Below are positions 55,238 through 63,978 of a stretch of 64,000 nt of DNA, piece by piece. A program made the translations under genes and the position numbers. The notes under the pieces are model-generated. The model was not told the DNA's origin, did not search any database, and saw only the letters and a list, made by a program, of their open reading frames with translations. Origin of the DNA: Winogradskyella sp. (GTDB lineage Bacteria; Bacteroidota; Bacteroidia; Flavobacteriales; Flavobacteriaceae); NCBI RefSeq assembly GCF_013042245.1, contig NZ_JABDQL010000025.1:62001-126000 (forward strand). Reading direction: 5' to 3'. Within the stretch, counting starts at the first letter, position 1. The number at the start of each line of letters is the position of its first letter.

Positions 55238-56533
55238 TTAATAATGACACTTACCGCATTCTAATCCGCCCATTTGAGCTGCAGTTAACTGCTCCACTCC
55301 ATATTTCTTAGATAATTGCTCATGGATTTTGGTATAGTATGCGTTGTCTTTAACTTTTACATTTGTTTCTCTATGGCAGTTAATACACCAGCCCATTGTT
55401 AATGGCGCATGCTGATACATTATTTCCATTTCTTCAACTGGACCATGACACGTCTGACATTCTAACCCTGCCACAGAAACGTGCTGAGAGTGATTAAAGT
55501 AAGCAAAGTCTGGTAAGTTGTGTATACGTATCCATTTTACAGGACTTGTATCGCCTGTGTATTTTTGATTATCTGCATCCCAACCAACTGCTTTGTATAA
55601 TTTTTGAATCTCTGCGTTGTAATCTACACCGTATTCTTGACCTTCTGCTAGGGTTTCTGGAGCAACTTCTCCTATACTCTTATGACAGTTCATACACACA
55701 TTCAATGAAGGAATACCAGAATGCTTACTTACTCTTGCTGAAGAGTGGCAATATTTACAATCTATTTTATTATCACCAGCGTGTATTCTGTGTGAATAAT
55801 GTATTGGCTGTACTGGCTCGTAACCTTGATCAATTCCAACTTGCATTAAATACCCATAAACAAAATACCCACTTGCTAATAATAATACAATTGAAGTGAC
55901 TAATACTAAGAATTGGTTTTGTACAAAAGCTTTCCAAATTGGCGTTCTTTTTTCAGTTTCTGGCACCTGAACCCCTTTTGCATCTGCGAATCGCTTTAAA
56001 GTGCGATTTACCAAAACTAAGGCCATGGCTAATAAGCCAAACAATAAAGCTAATGCACCTAATATTATTGAATTTGAAGTTGAATCGCCTGTTTGACCAC
56101 CTTCACCTGAAACAAGTACCGGAGGTTTTGGAGGTTCTGGTTTTGGCTGTGCTGTATAAGCCAAAATATCAGATATATCTTGGTCACTCAAAAGCGGAAA
56201 CGCGTTCATCGCTGTTTGATTATACTCGTTCCAGATTTTATTGGCATAAGCATCTCCAGATTTTATTAAAGCAGCACTATTTCTTATCCAGCTATTTAAC
56301 CACTCCCTGTCTAAACCTTCATCTTCATAAAGCCTTGCTTCAACGTTACGTAAAGCAGGACCCGTCATTTTTTTATCTAACTTATGACAAGCTGCACACT
56401 GTGCGTTAAATAAAGATTTTCCATTTGCTGGATCACCCTCTTGGGCCAAAACGGTAGTTGAAAACGTAAGTAATAATATGAAACCTAAACGAAGAATGCT
56501 TGAGGTTAAATTACGGTAGATAACGTGTTTCAT
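55238..56533 (-). CDS. actA: alternative complex III multiheme cytochrome ActA with fused monoheme domain
   Basis: The 431-residue protein has a signal peptide (1-30), a monoheme cytochrome c domain (CAACH at 46-50, methionine ligand in QTAMNAFPLLSD), a proline-rich linker, two membrane helices (about 155-175 and 208-230) and a pentaheme periplasmic domain. Five more heme motifs are seen: CKYCH, CMNCH, CQTCH, CINCH, and CGKCH at the very C-terminus. Typical ActA has the pentaheme part; the N-terminal monoheme is a fusion common in Bacteroidota. It is the first gene of the act-cox operon. Confidence 0.93.
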   Translation of the reverse strand: MKHVIYRNLTSSILRLGFILLLTFSTTVLAQEGDPANGKSLFNAQCAACHKLDKKMTGPALRNVEARLYEDEGLDREWLNSWIRNSAALIKSGDAYANKIWNEYNQTAMNAFPLLSDQDISDILAYTAQPKPEPPKPPVLVSGEGGQTGDSTSNSIILGALALLFGLLAMALVLVNRTLKRFADAKGVQVPETEKRTPIWKAFVQNQFLVLVTSIVLLLASGYFVYGYLMQVGIDQGYEPVQPIHYSHRIHAGDNKIDCKYCHSSARVSKHSGIPSLNVCMNCHKSIGEVAPETLAEGQEYGVDYNAEIQKLYKAVGWDADNQKYTGDTSPVKWIRIHNLPDFAYFNHSQHVSVAGLECQTCHGPVEEMEIMYQHAPLTMGWCINCHRETNVKVKDNAYYTKIHEQLSKKYGVEQLTAAQMGGLECGKCHY

Positions 56534-56614
56534 ATGTGTAATTGAATTATCTTCTAAAATTTGGTACGATTTTTTCAGTAATTATGATAAAAATCATGTT
56601 TCTAAAAACTCAGG

Positions 56615-56622
56615 CAAAAATA
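56615..56622 (-). promoter_or_regulatory. -7 promoter box of the act-cox operon
   Basis: TATTTTTG on the minus strand fits TAnnTTTG and gives a leader of about 75 bases to the actA ATG. No TTG is found 17-23 bases upstream, so strength is doubtful without an activator. Confidence 0.4.
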
Positions 56623-56700
56623 AGGTATAAAGTCGATTTTATAAATGTTACATAAGTCATAATATACAATTTATACACATTCTAAATAACAATTTATCCC

Positions 56701-56728
56701 TTGAATACGTTAAGAAAATATAACTTTG
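56701..56728 (+). promoter_or_regulatory. promoter of the SPOR-domain gene
   Basis: TTG (56701-56703), 17 bases, TAACTTTG (56721-56728) fits the flavobacterial consensus. Transcription would begin near 56735, about a dozen bases before the ATG at 56747. Confidence 0.6.
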
Positions 56729-56746
56729 TAACACAAACAGAAGATT

Positions 56747-57124
56747 ATGAATAAATTAAATATAAAAATGTTACATTTTTTAATACTCACTGGCTTTTCT
56801 ATGGCAATATTTGCACAAGATGCAACTGTAACTGTTAATCAGCCAGAAGCTATCAATAAGCTTTTAGAGTTCAAAAAAGATACGCGAACGGTTGAAACCT
56901 TTAGGATACAGATTTATAGTGGTGACAGTTCTTTTAGAGCTAAAAAAGTTAAATCTGAGTTTAGAGAAAAGTATGGCGAATGGCCAACAGAAATGGTTTT
57001 TAATACGCCAAATTATAAAATTTGGGTTGGCAATTTTAGAAGCCGTTTGGAAGCAGACCGTGCTTTACTTCGTATTAAAAAAAATTATATAAATGCTTTT
57101 ATTTTTAAACCTAAAAAGGATTAA
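56747..57124 (+). CDS. exported SPOR-domain protein
   Basis: The 125-residue protein has a signal peptide (1-24, GFSMAIFAQ) and one SPOR-like domain (about 45-122): FRIQIYSGDSSFRAKKVKSE, then YKIWVGNFRSRLEADRALLR. SPOR domains bind glycan strands of peptidoglycan that lack stem peptides, often at division sites. This small exported form is common in Bacteroidota. It is read away from the act operon, with its own promoter. No partner is suggested by the neighbours, which are decayed genes. Confidence 0.88.
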   Translation: MNKLNIKMLHFLILTGFSMAIFAQDATVTVNQPEAINKLLEFKKDTRTVETFRIQIYSGDSSFRAKKVKSEFREKYGEWPTEMVFNTPNYKIWVGNFRSRLEADRALLRIKKNYINAFIFKPKKD

Positions 57125-57145
57125 TATTTCATTTTAAACCAGTAT

Positions 57146-57172
57146 AAGAGCCGAAATCAAATATTGATTCTG
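57146..57172 (+). terminator. weak hairpin after the SPOR gene
   Basis: AGCC..AATCAA pairs with TTGATT..GGCT with a two-base mismatch in the middle, followed by a T-rich stretch. It lies 20 bp past the SPOR stop and may end its transcript. Confidence 0.4.
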
Positions 57173-57179
57173 GCTTCGT

Positions 57180-57871
57180 TTATTTAATAATTATTTTCTT
57201 TTCTAAGGTGACAAGTTCAGTCTCAAGCTTTAAAAAATAAATACCTTGCTTAAGCCGAGAAACGTCAATTGAGTTTTGGTTTTCTCTTTAAAACTCTTTT
57301 TTCTAAAATATCAAAGAATCAAAGAATGAAACAGAATAATCTGGATTCGAAATATTACTAGTGACATAAAGAATGTCGTTAGCAGAATTAGGAAATACTT
57401 TAAATTGCGATTCTAAATCAGCATTATCAATACTCAAAATACTACTTTGGACTGCGCCACTTAAAACAGTCATGTTACTACATAATGATTGTGTTGTTGC
57501 AGTTTCCTGTACCCAAGTTCCTAAAGTTAAATCGGGCGGGTTTGGTAAAGATGCTTCGGTATTTGAAAAAGGATATAAACATTATTAAACCCATCATTTC
57601 CATCATCTGCAGAGATTTCCCAGCGGCTTTGTATATCGTTCCATGCTATACGCATTTTACAAAAACCTATTCCGCTACAATCTCTAGATTCCATAACGGG
57701 ATCAGTAGGATCTCATAAACATAGCGCTCGTTTACTAAAGAGATTTGTTCAAAAACATAGTCATTTCCGTCTATCAAGGTATTACATGCATTCATTGTAA
57801 TACTTTGAGAAAACAAAAAACCACCAGATGCCAAAACACAGGCAAACTAAACTTGATTATAATACTTCAAA
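57180..57871 (-). pseudogene. decayed secreted protein with type A (type IX secretion) sorting domain
   Basis: Read on the minus strand in changing frames: a signal-peptide-like start FACVLASGGFLFSQ with a stop just before it, then NACNTLIDGNDYVFEQISLV, a frameshift near 57709, DCSGIGFCKMRIAWND, WEISADDGNDGFNNVYI, a second frameshift near 57565, LTLGTWVQETATTQSLCSN, VFPNSANDILYVTSN, a stop and shift near 57300, and the sorting end VSRLKQGIYFLKLE ... KKIIIK with TAA at 57182-57180. The tail is the C-terminal signal for type IX secretion. At least three lesions make it a pseudogene. The protein was short (about 220 residues) with paired cysteines; its role is unknown. Confidence 0.7.
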
Positions 57872-57877
57872 ATCTAA

Positions 57878-58267
57878 TTAATTTTGTGAAGAGAATATTC
57901 CAACTAAAGTTAAATAAAGGTAAAGTCTGTATATGGCGATCTATGGCTTATGGATTGACCTCCACCTGTATTCCCAATCATAGCAGAATTCATTGTTGAC
58001 TAAAACAACCATGAACTGGTCCACGACCTCTTAAATCTGGTAAAGCAATTGTCGTTTGTCCGACACCACCATAGGTCGTTCCTATAATTGAAAACAAAGC
58101 TGTATTTTGAGCCATAGGAAGTAACTGTCCTTCAGATTTTACCCAACCTACCGGAGCAAAGTTACCAACAAACATTCTAATCTCTTCTATATAAGCATCT
58201 TGAGCATTAGATAAATTGACTGAGCACAGAGCGACAATCAGTAAAAAAGTGTAATAATTTTTTTCAT
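57878..58267 (-). pseudogene. decayed phage tail-collar domain exported protein
   Basis: An ATG at 58267 starts a signal peptide broken by a one-base loss (MKKIITLF, then LIVALCSVNLSNAQ). The mature start DAYIEEIRMFVGNFAPVGW and the block LFSIIGTTYGGVGQTTIALP, LRGRGPVHG are the tail-collar fold found in phage fibres and in secreted bacterial proteins. The frame stops at 57990; beyond it NTGGGQSIS, a frameshift, and LVGIFSSQN with TAA at 57880-57878 are the family C-terminus, but the middle (about 70-100 residues) is deleted. It is next to, and in line with, the decayed sorting-domain gene. Confidence 0.7.
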
Positions 58268-58318
58268 GACTTAAAGTATTACGTTGTTTTTGAGTCTACC
58301 CATAAATAATGAATGAAA

Positions 58319-58346
58319 AAAGCACTTATTAGAAAATAAGTGCTTT
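58319..58346 (-). terminator. intrinsic terminator after infB
   Basis: A 12-bp perfect stem AAAGCACTTATT / AATAAGTGCTTT with a 4-base loop, followed on the minus strand by a T run, lies 32 bp past the infB stop and ends rimP-nusA-infB. Confidence 0.88.
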
Positions 58347-58378
58347 GTCTACTTTTTGTCCGCTCTAAAAAGAGTTAT

Positions 58379-61114
58379 CTATTTCAAGGTCTTCTTCACT
58401 TCAACTTCTTGGAAAGCTTCTATAACGTCACCTTCTTTAATATCATTGTAATTCTTGACTTGCATACCACAATCATAACCCTTTGATACTTCTTTGACAT
58501 CGTCTTTAAATCGCTTTAGTGATGCTAATTCACCTGTATAAATTACAACACCATCACGTATTAAACGAATACCTGAATTTCTATAAATTTTTCCACTTGT
58601 AACCATACATCCTGCAATAGTTCCAATTTTAGATATCTTAAAAGTCTCGCGAATTTCGGCAGTACCAATAATCTCTTCCTTAAGCTCTGGAGATAACATT
58701 CCTTCCATAGCATCTTTAAGGTCATTAATGGCATCATAAATAATAGAGTATGTACGGATATCGATTTCTTCTTTATCTGCGATTTGACGAGCATTACCCA
58801 TCGGTCGCACATTAAATCCGATAATAATAGCATCAGAAGCTGTTGCTAGTAGTACATCACTCTCAGTAATTGCACCAACACCTTTATGAATTATATTTAC
58901 CTGAATCTCTTCCGTAGATAGCTTTTGGAATGAATCTGTTAATGCTTCAACAGAACCATCCACATCACCTTTTAGGATGATATTCAACTCTTGGAAATCG
59001 CCAAGGGCAATACGCCTTCCAATTTCATCAAGTGTAATGTGACGTTGCGTTCTTACTGTTTGTTCGCGTTGCAACTGTGTACGTTTTGTAGCTATTTGCT
59101 TAGCTTCACGTTCATCTTCAAACACATTGAATTTATCACCTGCTTGTGGTGCACCATCTAAACCTAATATTGATACTGGAGTTGACGGACCTGCTGCTTC
59201 GATGTCGTTTCCACGTTCATCTTGCATAGCTTTTACTTTACCTGAAGTTGTACCAGCTAAGACATAATCACCAACTTTTAAAGTTCCTGCTTGTACTAAA
59301 ATTGTAGATACATATCCACGACCTTTGTCTAAGAATGCTTCGACAACAGTACCTTGTGCAGCTTTATTTGGATTTGCTTTGAGCTCTAATAATTCAGCTT
59401 CTAGCAATACTTTTTCTAATAATTCTTTAACACCAGTACCAAATTTAGCAGAGATATCATGAGATTGAATTTTTCCACCCCAATCTTCTACCAATAAATT
59501 CATTTGTGCTAATCCTTCTTTTACTTTTTCAGGATTTGCATCTGGCTTATCTATTTTATTAATTGCAAAAACAATAGGCACTCCTGCGGCTTGCGCATGA
59601 GAAATCGCTTCTTTTGTTTGTGGCATGATATCATCATCCGCAGCTGCTACAATAATTGCTATATCTGTAACTTGTGCACCACGAGCACGCATTGCTGTAA
59701 AAGCTTCGTGACCAGGTGTATCTAAAAATGCAATTTTTTGACCATTCTCTAATTGAACACCGTAAGCACCAATATGCTGGGTAATTCCTCCAGACTCTCC
59801 AGCAATTACATTTTCTTCACGTATATAATCTAATAATGATGTTTTACCATGATCTACGTGACCCATTACAGTTACGATTGGCGCACGTTCAACTAAATCT
59901 TCTGGCTTGTCTTCTACTTCTTCAAAGGACTCTTCGATATCTGCAGTTACAAACTCTACGCTGTACCCAAATTCTTCAGCAACAATAGTTAATGTTTCAG
60001 CATCTAAACGCTGATTCATTGTTACCATCATACCTAGAGACATACATGCAGAAATCACTTCTGTTACACCAACATTCATCATTGTAGCAACTTCACTAAC
60101 GGTAACAAATTCTGTTACTTTTAGTGTTTTGCTTTCTGCTTCTTCTATTTGAGCATCAATTTCTGTTTGTTCTCTTCGTTGGTCTCTCTTTTCTCTACGG
60201 TACTTAGCACCTTTACCTTTACTACTTTTACCTTGAAGTTTTTCTAAAGTTTCTCGGATTTGCTTTTGTACATCCTCTTCGCTAGGTTCTTCTTTAACAA
60301 CCTTTGGTCTATTACCACGACCCTTGTAATTTCCTCTTCTGTCGTTCTTATTATTTGATTTTCCTGGATCTCCTGGCTTGCTAATTCTTCTTCGCTTACG
60401 TTTATTAGAATTATCACCAGCTTTAGGTTTATCTTCTTTTTTCTTTTTAGGCTTATTGAATTGAGTTAAATCAATCTTTTTTCCTGTAATATTTGGTCCG
60501 CTAAGTTTTTTATACTGTGTTTTAATCTTTTCATCTACTGGCTCAGAAGTAGACTTAGATTCTTCCTTAGTATCTTCCTTATTATCTTCCTTTTTAGCTT
60601 CAATTACTTTAGGCTTTTCTTCTGCTGGTGTAGGCTTTTCTTCTGCTGGTGTAGGCTTTTCTTTTTTAGCTTTTGCTTGTGCTTTTGGCTTAGTCACAGG
60701 AGCCTCTTTTTTTTCTACTTCAGCTTTAGGTTCTTCTTTCTTAGGTGTTTCAGCTTTTGGTTTATTACCTTCCAAATCTATTTTACCAACTTGTTTTGGA
60801 CCAGAAAGTTCTGCCTTAGCCTTAAGAACCGTTTCTTTTGCAGCCTCTTCTTTAGCTTTTTCTTCGAGCTCACGCTCACGTTTTTCTCTAAGCGCTTCTT
60901 TTTCTTTCAACTTTGCTTCGCTGACCTCTTGCGCTTTTTCACGTTTAGTTGCATCGGTCTGAAATTCATCAGCCAATGTATCGTAAACATCTTGAGAGAT
61001 TTTTGTATTAGGGCTTTTCTCTATCTCGATACCTTTGGATTCTAAGAAATCCACAGCACGATCTAAAGAGATATTTAATTCCCTAAGTACTTTATTTATT
61101 CTAATTTGAGCCAT
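58379..61114 (-). CDS. infB: translation initiation factor IF-2
   Basis: IF-2 is the GTPase that brings initiator tRNA to the ribosome. The 911-residue protein starts with the IF2_N helix domain ([20 protein letters not shown]), then a long K/E/P/A-rich region (about 70-330) that is poorly conserved between species and here holds a PTPAEEK duplication from a 21-bp tandem repeat at 60611-60652. A second IF2_N-like part lies near 335-390. The G domain has [12 protein letters not shown] (P-loop, near 418), DTPGHEAF, and NKIDKP. Domains II to IV follow to the end. It starts 63 bp after nusA. Confidence 0.97.
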   Translation of the reverse strand: MAQIRINKVLRELNISLDRAVDFLESKGIEIEKSPNTKISQDVYDTLADEFQTDATKREKAQEVSEAKLKEKEALREKRERELEEKAKEEAAKETVLKAKAELSGPKQVGKIDLEGNKPKAETPKKEEPKAEVEKKEAPVTKPKAQAKAKKEKPTPAEEKPTPAEEKPKVIEAKKEDNKEDTKEESKSTSEPVDEKIKTQYKKLSGPNITGKKIDLTQFNKPKKKKEDKPKAGDNSNKRKRRRISKPGDPGKSNNKNDRRGNYKGRGNRPKVVKEEPSEEDVQKQIRETLEKLQGKSSKGKGAKYRREKRDQRREQTEIDAQIEEAESKTLKVTEFVTVSEVATMMNVGVTEVISACMSLGMMVTMNQRLDAETLTIVAEEFGYSVEFVTADIEESFEEVEDKPEDLVERAPIVTVMGHVDHGKTSLLDYIREENVIAGESGGITQHIGAYGVQLENGQKIAFLDTPGHEAFTAMRARGAQVTDIAIIVAAADDDIMPQTKEAISHAQAAGVPIVFAINKIDKPDANPEKVKEGLAQMNLLVEDWGGKIQSHDISAKFGTGVKELLEKVLLEAELLELKANPNKAAQGTVVEAFLDKGRGYVSTILVQAGTLKVGDYVLAGTTSGKVKAMQDERGNDIEAAGPSTPVSILGLDGAPQAGDKFNVFEDEREAKQIATKRTQLQREQTVRTQRHITLDEIGRRIALGDFQELNIILKGDVDGSVEALTDSFQKLSTEEIQVNIIHKGVGAITESDVLLATASDAIIIGFNVRPMGNARQIADKEEIDIRTYSIIYDAINDLKDAMEGMLSPELKEEIIGTAEIRETFKISKIGTIAGCMVTSGKIYRNSGIRLIRDGVVIYTGELASLKRFKDDVKEVSKGYDCGMQVKNYNDIKEGDVIEAFQEVEVKKTLK

Positions 61115-61177
61115 AAATGCTTTTATATAATCCTAAATATATAGTTTACCAATCAATTTGCAAAAATTGGTAAGTTT

Positions 61178-62410
61178 TTAGTCTTCGAATTCTTCTTTTA
61201 AAATTCTGATAACGTCTGTAATTGTTTCTTCTTCTAAGTCTGTACGCTTCACAAGGTCGTTAACATCTTGTTCTAAAATACTTTTTGCTGTATCTAGACC
61301 TGCTTTGCTAAACTCTTGGATAATCCATCCTTCGATTTCATCAGAGAACTCACTTAATTCTACATCTTCTTCTGCACCTTCTCTAAAGACATCAATTTCG
61401 TAACCTGTTAATTTACCAGCCAATCTAATGTTGTGACCACCACGACCGATTGCTTTAGATACTTCTTCTGGCTTTAATAACACTTCTGCTCGCATGTTTT
61501 CTTCATCTAATTTTAAAGAAGTTACTCTTGCAGGACTTAAAGCACGTGTGATAAATAACTGGATATTATTGGTGTAATTGATAACATCAATATTTTCGTT
61601 CCCTAATTCACGGACAATACCGTGGATTCTAGAACCTTTCATACCAACACAAGCACCAACTGGGTCTATCCTATCGTCATAAGAGTCTACGGCGACTTTC
61701 GCTTTTTCACCTGGAATACGAACTACACTTTTAACTGTGATTAAACCATCGAACACCTCAGGAATTTCCTGCTCAAATAATTTTTCTAAGAACAATGGCG
61801 ATGTTCTAGACATAATTATCGCTGGCTTGCTTCCTTTGAGCTCTACACTTTCTATAACACCTCTTACATTTTCTCCTTTGCGGAAAAAGTCTGAAGGTAT
61901 TTGCTTGTCTTTTGGTAAAATAATTTCGTTACCATCATCATCTAATAAAATAATTGCTCTGTGACGTATGTGATGTACCTCAGCCGTATAGATTTCACCT
62001 TCAAGCTCTTTGAATTGCTTATATATGTTGGTATTATCGTGTTCATGAATTTTAGAAATTAAGTTTTGCTTTAATGCTAAAATAGAGCGTCTTCCTAATT
62101 GATGAAGTTTTACTTCTTCTGCAACATCTTCTCCAACTTCAAAATCTGGTTCAATTTTTTGAGCTTCAGATAATTCTATTTCTTGATTTTCGTCCTCTAC
62201 CTCACCATTAGCAACAACAATTCTGTTTCTCCAAATCTCTAAATCTCCTTTATCTGGATTAATGATAATATCAAAGTTATCGTCATCACCATATTTCTTC
62301 TTTAACGCATTACGCAATACATCTTCTAGTATTGCCATAAGCGTAACTCTATCTATTAATTTATCATCTTTAAAATCCGAAAATGATTCAATTAACGCTA
62401 AATTTTCCAT
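61178..62410 (-). CDS. nusA: transcription termination/antitermination factor NusA
   Basis: NusA binds RNA polymerase and alters pausing and termination. The 410-residue protein has an N-terminal polymerase-binding domain (about 1-125), an S1 domain (about 135-200; YTAEVHHIRHRAIILLDDDG), and two KH domains (about 205-345; VGACVGMKGSRIHGIVRELG and SKAIGRGGHNIRLAGKLTG). The short acidic end (DLVKRTDLEEETITDVIRIL) lacks the two acid repeats of E. coli NusA. It lies 11 bp after rimP. In E. coli NusA controls its own operon, and a leader hairpin is found here too. Confidence 0.96.
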   Translation of the reverse strand: MENLALIESFSDFKDDKLIDRVTLMAILEDVLRNALKKKYGDDDNFDIIINPDKGDLEIWRNRIVVANGEVEDENQEIELSEAQKIEPDFEVGEDVAEEVKLHQLGRRSILALKQNLISKIHEHDNTNIYKQFKELEGEIYTAEVHHIRHRAIILLDDDGNEIILPKDKQIPSDFFRKGENVRGVIESVELKGSKPAIIMSRTSPLFLEKLFEQEIPEVFDGLITVKSVVRIPGEKAKVAVDSYDDRIDPVGACVGMKGSRIHGIVRELGNENIDVINYTNNIQLFITRALSPARVTSLKLDEENMRAEVLLKPEEVSKAIGRGGHNIRLAGKLTGYEIDVFREGAEEDVELSEFSDEIEGWIIQEFSKAGLDTAKSILEQDVNDLVKRTDLEEETITDVIRILKEEFED

Positions 62411-62421
62411 ATTAACAGGAC

Positions 62422-62886
62422 TTAAAATTTTATTTTAACTTTTGCTTCTTTAATATTTTCTAAAGCGATTGTAGCCTCTTTGGTTACAGTCACTTTTCCT
62501 TTTCCTACTGGTTTTGGTTCTCGAGTTTTCCATGTTAAATGAATGGATTCTTCGTCAGCCTTTACCAATTGACCTTCTATGTTTTGATCGTCCTTTGTTT
62601 TAATTTCCAAATTACGTCCTACATTTTTCTTATACTGTCTTGGCATCGTTAAAGGTGATGCGGCACCTGCAGAAAGCACTTCTAGAGAAAAATCTTCTTC
62701 TTCTCTATCTAAGTTATGCTCGATTGCTCTGCTAATAAACATACAATCTTCTACCAAGACACCTTTATCACCATCGATTACTATTTTGATAGCATTGTCT
62801 AGTCCAAAAGTAAAGCTTATAAGAAATAAGTCTTGACGTTCTTCAAGAGCGTTTTGTAATAATTCTTCTACCTTATTTTTTAACAT
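62422..62886 (-). CDS. rimP: ribosome maturation factor RimP
   Basis: RimP is needed for maturation of the 30S subunit. The start is put at ATG 62886 (154 residues, MLKNKVEELLQNALEE), the normal N-terminus of the family; an in-frame ATG at 62922 would add twelve residues encoded by a hairpin. The N-terminal domain (to about 85) has ISRAIEHNLDREEEDFSLEVLSAG, and the C-terminal SH3-like domain has NVGRNLEIKTKDDQNIEGQL. It heads the rimP-nusA-infB operon. Confidence 0.94.
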   Translation of the reverse strand: MLKNKVEELLQNALEERQDLFLISFTFGLDNAIKIVIDGDKGVLVEDCMFISRAIEHNLDREEEDFSLEVLSAGAASPLTMPRQYKKNVGRNLEIKTKDDQNIEGQLVKADEESIHLTWKTREPKPVGKGKVTVTKEATIALENIKEAKVKIKF

Positions 62887-62894
62887 ACAGCTAT

Positions 62895-62922
62895 AAAAAG
62901 AGGGGACTTTTCGTCCCCTCAT
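62895..62922 (-). promoter_or_regulatory. terminator-like leader hairpin of rimP-nusA-infB (possible attenuator)
   Basis: On the minus strand GAGGGGAC / GTCCCCTC (8 bp, six G-C pairs, 5-base loop, 62920-62900) is followed by five T (62899-62895). It has the form of an intrinsic terminator but lies downstream of the rimP promoter and 9 bases before the rimP ATG. An in-frame ATG at 62922 overlaps the base of the stem, so translation from it would pass through the hairpin. It may also end the transcript of the FkbM gene upstream. Confidence 0.6.
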
Positions 62923-62948
62923 AATCTTAGTTTCCTTAAACAGAGTTG

Positions 62949-62978
62949 CAAATATACGATATATATTGTGTTTTACAA
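62949..62978 (-). promoter_or_regulatory. consensus promoter of rimP-nusA-infB
   Basis: TTG (62978-62976), 19 bases and TATATTTG (62956-62949) on the minus strand match the flavobacterial consensus. Transcription should begin near 62943, which puts the leader hairpin inside the 5' untranslated region. Confidence 0.7.
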
Positions 62979-62993
62979 AGCAACAACTTAGAT

Positions 62994-63797
62994 TTAAAAG
63001 TTCTGTTTTTTAATAGCTCGTATAGCTGAGCTATGATTATCGTCCTTCCAGGCTTTAAAACCTTTATTCTCTAGTATACTTATGTATTCACTTATTTCAC
63101 CATCTTGTAGTAAATGCATTTCAATATTTAGCTCAATAACTCTATCCAACCAATCTAAATTTTGGTCGCTTAGTATGTCTTTTTCAGTTCCTTCAATATC
63201 TATCTTTAGGTAATCAATCTTTTTAATAGCATGAGTATCTATTAATTGGTGCATCGATATACTTGGCACACTTGCATTATTCTCTTTCGACAAAATATTT
63301 AATGAATAACCATCATAACTACCGTCTTTATAATATTTGACAATATCTTCTTTTATCCATATTGCTTTGTTTTCAATAATTATATTACTATAATCTAACG
63401 TGTTTTTTTTAGCTAACTCGTAGTTATCTTTATCCATCTCATAACCAATGATTTTTGAGTTAGGAAATAGATTTTTATAATGCCCTATTGTTACTCCAAT
63501 ATTACAACCTAAATCAACTATAATACACTTATTTTCATTTATCTTATTTATAGGTAAATGGTATTCTCGAAGAAAAACATCTTGAACCGTTCTTTTATCT
63601 CTAAAACTATTTCTAACCTTAATTTCGTTTACCCATTTCTTAGGGTTGAAATTTAAATAACGTTCTTCATCAGAGACATTATTTTTAAAATATGATAATT
63701 GAAAAGCCTGAGCAATATTGAAATCTGAGATTAATCTATAGAATTTTAAAAATCTTTGTAATTCGTACTTTATTCTATTTATAATCTTTTTTAGCAT
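62994..63797 (-). CDS. FkbM-family methyltransferase
   Basis: The 267-residue protein has a class I SAM-binding fold: CIIVDLGCNIGVTIGHYKNL near residues 92-111 (motif I), KIIGYEMDKDNYELAKKN (acidic end of strand 2), and IKKIDYLKIDIEGTEKDIL near residues 190-210, the FkbM hallmark. Family members usually O-methylate sugars or polyketides. The N-terminal 80 residues are a basic helical stretch typical of enzymes that act on surface glycans. No glycosyltransferase is seen nearby; the gene's left neighbour is rimP and its right side is intergenic. Its base composition looks even lower in GC than its surroundings, which hints at transfer. Confidence 0.88.
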   Translation of the reverse strand: MLKKIINRIKYELQRFLKFYRLISDFNIAQAFQLSYFKNNVSDEERYLNFNPKKWVNEIKVRNSFRDKRTVQDVFLREYHLPINKINENKCIIVDLGCNIGVTIGHYKNLFPNSKIIGYEMDKDNYELAKKNTLDYSNIIIENKAIWIKEDIVKYYKDGSYDGYSLNILSKENNASVPSISMHQLIDTHAIKKIDYLKIDIEGTEKDILSDQNLDWLDRVIELNIEMHLLQDGEISEYISILENKGFKAWKDDNHSSAIRAIKKQNF

Positions 63798-63978
63798 TGC
63801 TTTTTAGCTATTTTTACTAATACAATAATTTTTCTGTTGAAAAATTTATAGACTAGGTTTATAATCTCCATCTTTTATTTACCTACAATTTAAAACAGTA
63901 AATGTAAATTTATTGAGAAATCCTGTATAAGCTGTGGTTTAAAAAAAACTATGTTCCTAATGTAGAGGAATAAAAAAT

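Noticed and set aside
57373..57999. Plus-strand reading frames in the gap after the SPOR gene
   Set aside because: They are mirror frames of the decayed minus-strand sorting-domain and tail-collar genes, whose protein signatures are clear.
57990..58175. Intact small tail-collar protein of 61 residues
   Set aside because: It is the middle of a broken gene: signal peptide upstream is out of frame by one base and the C-terminus lies beyond a deletion.
57878..58267. Prophage remnant because of the phage tail-collar domain
   Set aside because: The gene has a signal peptide and no phage neighbours; exported bacterial proteins with this domain are known.
60611..60652. 21-bp tandem repeat in infB as a possible phase-variable site
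   Set aside because: The unit is a multiple of three in a tolerant linker, so copy changes would only alter linker length.
60677..61045. Plus-strand frame opposite the IF-2 N-terminal region
   Set aside because: Antisense of a K/E/P-rich low-complexity region; the product is a run of Phe, Leu and Cys.
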